Shown here piece after piece: positions 5,417 to 8,351 of a DNA stretch of 8,351 nucleotides. Numbering within the stretch: the stretch's first letter is position 1; each line of letters starts with the position of its first letter. Where the stretch lies: NCBI GenBank assembly GCA_902478885.1, contig CABSMS010000091.1, positions 1-8,351 on the forward strand, in the 5' to 3' direction. Made by a program: the position numbers and the translations under genes. The notes beneath the pieces were generated by a model. The model did not search any database and was not told the DNA's origin. It saw nothing but the letters and a program-made list of their open reading frames with translations. The stretch comes from an uncultured Collinsella sp. (GTDB lineage: Bacteria; Actinomycetota; Coriobacteriia; Coriobacteriales; Coriobacteriaceae).

Positions 5417-6442
5417 TTAAGCAACGAACTTCTCGAAGTACTTGATGGTGCGGACCATCTGAGAGGTGTAAGAGTTCTCGTTGTCGTACCAAGAGGTGAC
5501 CTGAACGAGGGTCTGGCCGTTGCCGAGGTCAGAGCACATGGTCTGAGTGGCGTCGAAGATGGAGCCATGGGTCTCGCCGATGATGTCGGTGGAGACGATG
5601 TCGTCCTCGTTGTAACCGAAGGTCTCGGAGATGGTGGCAGCGTAGGCCTTCATAGCAGCGTTGACCTCGTCGACGGTGACCTTCTTGTCAACGACAGCGT
5701 AGAGGTTGGTGATGGAGCCGGTCGGCGTCGGGACGCGCTGGGCGGCACCGATGAGCTTACCGTTGAGCTCGGGGAGAACCAGGCCGATAGCCTTGGCAGC
5801 ACCGGTGGTGTTGGGGACGATGTTGACGGCGCAGGCGCGGCTACGACGCTTGTTGCCCTTGCGCTGCGGGCCGTCGAGCGGCATCTGGTCGCCAGTCCAG
5901 GCGTGAATGGTGGTCATGATGCCGGACACGATGGGAGCGAAGTCGTTCAGACCCTTGGCCATCGGGGCGAGGCAGTTGGTGGTGCAGGAAGCAGCGGAGA
6001 TGATGTTGTCCTCAGCGGTCAGCGTCTCGTGGTTGACGTTGTACACGATGGTGGGCAGATCGCTGCCAGCCGGAGCGGAGATGACGACCTTCTTGGCGCC
6101 AGCGTTGATGTGGGCCTGAGCCTTAGCCTTGCTGGTGTAGAAGCCGGTGCACTCGAGAACGACGTCGACGTCGAGGTCGCCCCAAGGCAGGTTGTTGGCG
6201 TCGGCCTCCTTGTAGATCTTGATCTCCTTGCCGTCAACGGTGATGGAATCCTCGCCAGCAACGACCTCGTGATCGCGAGCGTAGTTGCCCTGCGTGGAGT
6301 CGTACTTCAGCAGGTAAGCGAGCATATCGGGAGAGGTGAGGTCGTTGATAGCGACGATCTCGGAGCCCTCATGACCGAACATCTGACGGAAGGCCAGACG
6401 ACCGATGCGACCGAAGCCGTTAATAGCAACCTTTACTGCCAT
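5417..6442 (-). CDS. gap: Glyceraldehyde-3-phosphate dehydrogenase, type I
   Basis: Cytoplasmic tetrameric enzyme that oxidatively phosphorylates glyceraldehyde 3-phosphate to 1,3-bisphosphoglycerate. The 341-residue product has the NAD-binding Rossmann start INGFGRIGR (8-16), with Asp34 in AINDLTS favouring NAD over NADP. The catalytic segment SAASCTTNCLAP has Cys153, His180 is in TTIHAWTGDQ, the 210-215 segment is NTTGAA, and the phosphate-binding Arg236 is in GAAQRVPTPTGS. It ends with the typical SWYDNENSYTSQMVRTI. The start at 6442 follows AAAGGAG by 5 bases and gives the canonical MAVKVAINGFGRIGR. The frame is open to 6544 but the added residues are not family-like. The gene has its own promoter region and is followed by a strong terminator, consistent with a mostly monocistronic, highly expressed message. 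Confidence 0.97.
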   Translation of the reverse strand: MAVKVAINGFGRIGRLAFRQMFGHEGSEIVAINDLTSPDMLAYLLKYDSTQGNYARDHEVVAGEDSITVDGKEIKIYKEADANNLPWGDLDVDVVLECTGFYTSKAKAQAHINAGAKKVVISAPAGSDLPTIVYNVNHETLTAEDNIISAASCTTNCLAPMAKGLNDFAPIVSGIMTTIHAWTGDQMPLDGPQRKGNKRRSRACAVNIVPNTTGAAKAIGLVLPELNGKLIGAAQRVPTPTGSITNLYAVVDKKVTVDEVNAAMKAYAATISETFGYNEDDIVSTDIIGETHGSIFDATQTMCSDLGNGQTLVQVTSWYDNENSYTSQMVRTIKYFEKFVA

Positions 6443-6447
6443 TGTGT

Positions 6448-6454
6448 CTCCTTT
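6448..6454 (-). promoter_or_regulatory. Shine-Dalgarno site of gap
   Basis: AAAGGAG on the minus strand, 5 bases from the ATG at 6442. It fixes the start and rejects the 34-residue upstream extension of the frame. Confidence 0.85.
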
Positions 6455-6459
6455 CGTAA

Positions 6460-6494
6460 GGCCCCCGCAAGCTACAGCGCCTGCCGTTGAGGCC
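6460..6494 (-). other. Hairpin in the gap mRNA leader
   Basis: GCAGGC pairs with GCTTGC (6479-6484 with 6467-6472, one G-U pair) around a 6-base loop. This is enclosed by GGCC/GGCC pairing (6491-6494 with 6460-6463). It lies in the roughly 65-base leader just before the ribosome site. Stabilisation of a glycolytic mRNA is a plausible role, by analogy only. Confidence 0.45.
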
Positions 6495-6514
6495 CACAAA
6501 CTAACCACTCGCCT

Positions 6515-6544
6515 AATATACCTTTTTTTTGACTTGAATTTCAC
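6515..6544 (-). promoter_or_regulatory. Probable promoter of gap
   Basis: On the minus strand GTGAAA (6539-6544, 4 of 6 to the -35 consensus), an 18-base spacer containing eight consecutive A, and TATATT (6515-6520, 5 of 6 to the -10 consensus). It is the best candidate in the AT-rich gap between whiA and gap. It would give a start near 6508 and a leader of about 65 bases. Confidence 0.6.
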
Positions 6545-6558
6545 GAGAATGCTCGAAA
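6539..6558. promoter_or_regulatory. Palindrome overlapping the gap -35 box (candidate operator)
   Basis: The minus strand reads TTTCGAG-CATT-CTCG-T-GAAA, an inverted repeat (CGAG/CTCG plus flanking TTT/AAA with one extra base). It overlaps the -35 hexamer of the putative gap promoter, where a repressor would block polymerase. Two more small palindromes lie upstream: AAATTGA/TCAAATTT at 6556-6573 and GCGTT/AACGC at 6574-6585. The regulator is unknown. Confidence 0.4.
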
Positions 6559-6635
6559 TTGAAAATCAAATTTGCGTTAAAACGCTTTAAAGAATAAAAT
6601 AGCAGCTAAATCCGTATATAAGTCGATACTTTAAC

Positions 6636-7565
6636 CTACCTGTTTGCTTCAATGAGCTTTTCAAGCCTCAAAACTCGATGGTAGAGGGCAGACTTCGACA
6701 AGGGAGGGTCAGCCATCTCCCCTAAATCACGCAGCGAAAGATCGGGATAGCGCTCGCGCAGGTCGCAAAAGACCGCCAAGGCATCCGGAAGCGTGTCGCG
6801 AAGGCCACGCTGCTCGAGCTCATCGATAAGCGCAAGCTGATGTTGGGCAGCACCGGCACTTCTGGTCTGGTTGGCGAGCTCGGCGTTCACGCGACGGTTC
6901 ACATCGTTCTTAACCAACTTGACCGCGCGCGCCTCCTCAATCTCGGCAACGCTGCGCTTGGCACCAATCAGCTTTAAAAGATGCTCGATTTCCTCGGCGC
7001 TCTTAATGTACACGGCATATGACCCCCGCCGTGCATTAACACGCGCATGAACCCCAATCTGCTCCAACAGGTCGCAAAGCCCCTTGGCATATTGCTCGCC
7101 CTGCACCGCGATTTCCAAATGAAAATCGCCGCGTGGGTCGGCCACGAAACCGCCCGCGATGAGCGCGCCGCGGATATAGGCAAGTCTGCAGCAAGGACGG
7201 GCAACGATATGCCGGGGCACGCCGGCGACAAGTCCTCCCCTCCGGTCGAGGATACCCAGCAGCACCAGAGCCTTATCCAGGTCTGGCTGATCAGGCAAGG
7301 TGATGAGGTAGTTTCGAACCTTATGCAATACAGATTTACGAACGGTGAACTCCGTTTTAAGCTTAAGGATGCGATGCGTCAGCGTGATCATCGTGCGCGC
7401 GACGGCGCCCGTCTCGGTCGCGACCGTCAAACGATACCGCCCGGAGCCGGCCAGCGAAAGTGTACCGCTCACACGCGTCAGGGCGGCAAGCGTCGACAAG
7501 TCGCAGTATTCACATTCGGGTTCGCAGCGCGCGAGCTCGTCACGCACCTCGGCGGTAAACGACAT
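6636..7565 (-). CDS. whiA: DNA-binding protein WhiA
   Basis: Conserved Gram-positive regulator, named for its role in Streptomyces sporulation septation; in non-sporulating bacteria it is linked to cell division and other processes. The 309-residue product shows the family architecture. An N-terminal degenerate homing-endonuclease (LAGLIDADG-like) fold has its signature around residues 129-152 (AYIRGALIAGGF through DFHLEI). A conserved VNRRVNAELANQTRSAGAA segment at 222-240 follows, then a C-terminal helix-turn-helix at about 258-305 with SLRDLGEMADPPLSKSALYHR. Length is normal. The ATG at 7565 gives MSFTAEVRDELAR, the standard WhiA opening. Its ribosome site is weak and it starts 6 bases after the rapZ stop, so the two are probably cotranscribed and coupled. 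No strong terminator follows, so readthrough toward gap is possible. Confidence 0.96.
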   Translation of the reverse strand: MSFTAEVRDELARCEPECEYCDLSTLAALTRVSGTLSLAGSGRYRLTVATETGAVARTMITLTHRILKLKTEFTVRKSVLHKVRNYLITLPDQPDLDKALVLLGILDRRGGLVAGVPRHIVARPCCRLAYIRGALIAGGFVADPRGDFHLEIAVQGEQYAKGLCDLLEQIGVHARVNARRGSYAVYIKSAEEIEHLLKLIGAKRSVAEIEEARAVKLVKNDVNRRVNAELANQTRSAGAAQHQLALIDELEQRGLRDTLPDALAVFCDLRERYPDLSLRDLGEMADPPLSKSALYHRVLRLEKLIEANR

Positions 7566-7571
7566 GCAGGC

Positions 7572-8351
7572 CTATGCTTTCGTGTTGGCGCGCGACAGGT
7601 CGCGGTGGGAAATGCTCACGTGATATTGGGCGCCTTCCAAATAACGTGCCGTGGCCTCGGCGATGGCAACGCTGCGGTGTTGACCGCCCGTGCAGCCGAT
7701 GGCAATAGAAAGCTGTGGCTTGCCCTCAGCGATATAGCCGGGCATGACCGTATCGAGCAGCTGCGTCCAAGCTTTCCAGAACTCCTGGGTCTTGGGATGG
7801 TCCAGAACAAAGTCGGAGACCTTCTTATCGAGGCCGGTCATGGTGCGCATCTCGGGATCGTAGAACGGATTGGGCAGGAAGCGAACGTCGATCATAATGT
7901 CCGCCTCAACGGGCATACCGTGCTTAAAGCCAAACGAGAACACATGAACGTCCATGAGCTGCTGGTCGGACAACTCGGAGAACGCCATGCGCAATTTGTT
8001 GCGCAGGGCAGAGGTGCGCAGGCGGCTCGTGTCGATGATCATATCGGCTCGATCGCGCACACCCTGCAGCTGCAGGCGCTCGCGCTGAATGGCATCGGCC
8101 GTAGTCTCCCCCGGCTTGGCAATGGGATGGCGGCGGCGGTTTTCGCTATAACGACGGATCAGCACCTCGTCAGAGGCCTCGAGAAACACGATGTCACAGC
8201 TCATCTCGCGCTCCTCGAGTGCGGCAACGGCATCGAGCAGCTCATCGAACAAGCCCTGGCTGCGCAGGTCACAGGTGACGGCGAGATGCCTGCCCACGCC
8301 CGTATTGATGCCGACGAGCTCGGCAAGCTGGGCGATGAGACGCGGAGGCAG
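7572..8351 (-). CDS. rapZ: RNase adapter / nucleotide-binding protein RapZ (YvcJ), 5'-truncated by window edge
   Basis: P-loop nucleotide-binding protein of the RapZ/YvcJ family. In E. coli it binds GlmZ/GlmY sRNAs to control glucosamine-6-phosphate synthase; in Gram-positives it hydrolyses nucleotides and its targets are less clear. The visible 259 residues start at LPPRLIAQLAELVG, just after the family's DNLP position. The Walker A loop and about 35-45 N-terminal residues therefore lie beyond 8351. Seen: FLEAS at 57-61 and RRYSENRRRHP at 66-76; then the C-terminal domain with FSFGFKHGMPVEADIMIDVRF (139-158), LPNPFY (159-164), IGCTGGQHRSV (218-228) and the terminal HRDL (249-252). The frame is open through the window end. 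An internal GTG at 8297 is not the start. It is followed directly by whiA, without the yvcK gene often found between them. Confidence 0.95.
   Translation of the reverse strand: MPPRLIAQLAELVGINTGVGRHLAVTCDLRSQGLFDELLDAVAALEEREMSCDIVFLEASDEVLIRRYSENRRRHPIAKPGETTADAIQRERLQLQGVRDRADMIIDTSRLRTSALRNKLRMAFSELSDQQLMDVHVFSFGFKHGMPVEADIMIDVRFLPNPFYDPEMRTMTGLDKKVSDFVLDHPKTQEFWKAWTQLLDTVMPGYIAEGKPQLSIAIGCTGGQHRSVAIAEATARYLEGAQYHVSISHRDLSRANTKA

Noticed and set aside
1725..6490. Long plus-strand open frames opposite the glycolytic genes (1725-3458, 3296-4192, 4026-5351, 5279-6490)
   Set aside because: They are antisense to genes with intact active sites and resemble no family. They arise because the coding strand avoids TTA, CTA and TCA codons, leaving few stops on the opposite strand. 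They also have no convincing ribosome sites.
6521..6536. TTGACT near a T-run on the plus strand as a promoter
   Set aside because: No -10 box at suitable spacing and it would only transcribe antisense into whiA.
6574..6585. GCGTTAAAACGC as a terminator for whiA
   Set aside because: The stem is at most 4-5 bp with a tiny loop and no clean T-tract; better treated as a palindromic site.
1..8351. Search for an undescribed multi-gene system (defence, toxin-antitoxin, phage, CRISPR, biosynthetic cluster)
   Set aside because: All intact genes belong to well-known housekeeping families in a recognisable order, and no unexplained coding region remains.

Overview
The window looks like a contig from a Coriobacteriia-type actinobacterium, most likely Collinsella or a close relative. 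I infer this from the moderately high GC content, the twin-arginine lipoprotein leader on the solute-binding protein, and the gene order rapZ-whiA-gap-pgk-tpiA-gpmI-secG. That order is a variant of the actinobacterial rapZ-yvcK-whiA-gap-pgk-tpiA-secG neighbourhood. Genus is an inference; no rRNA is present. Every gene I accept lies on the minus strand, so transcription runs from high to low coordinates.

In transcription order: a 5'-truncated rapZ (8351-7572) is followed 6 bases later by whiA (7565-6636). A 193-base AT-rich interval (6443-6635) carries the probable gap promoter, several short palindromes and a structured gap leader. Next come gap (6442-5417), a strong hairpin terminator (5333-5381), and the tightly packed set pgk (5276-4086), tpiA (4093-3326) and gpmI (3320-1767). 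pgk and tpiA overlap by 8 bases, and tpiA and gpmI are 5 bases apart. Two hairpins (1744-1766, and a terminator at 1708-1741) follow gpmI. secG (1603-1349) comes next with its own terminator (1295-1325). A 296-base interval without a gene (1053-1348) holds that terminator and a hairpin-rich leader. It leads into a Tat-type lipoprotein of the oligopeptide-binding (OppA/DppA, SBP_bac_5) family (1052-49).

The lipoprotein gene is cut off by the contig end. Bases 1-48 are not genomic: they match an Illumina Nextera P5-side adapter with its 8-base index and the Tn5 mosaic end. The adapter supplies a false C-terminus and stop codon to the last gene.

Functionally, gap, pgk, tpiA and gpmI form the triose part of glycolysis, from triose-phosphate isomerisation to 2-phosphoglycerate. 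secG is a Sec translocon subunit. rapZ and whiA are conserved regulatory genes. Internal terminators suggest that gap, pgk-tpiA-gpmI and secG are expressed at different levels. I found no transposon, phage, CRISPR, tRNA, rRNA or defence genes, and no evidence of a previously undescribed system. The points worth a second look are the adapter artefact, the gene-order differences, and the regulatory structures between genes.
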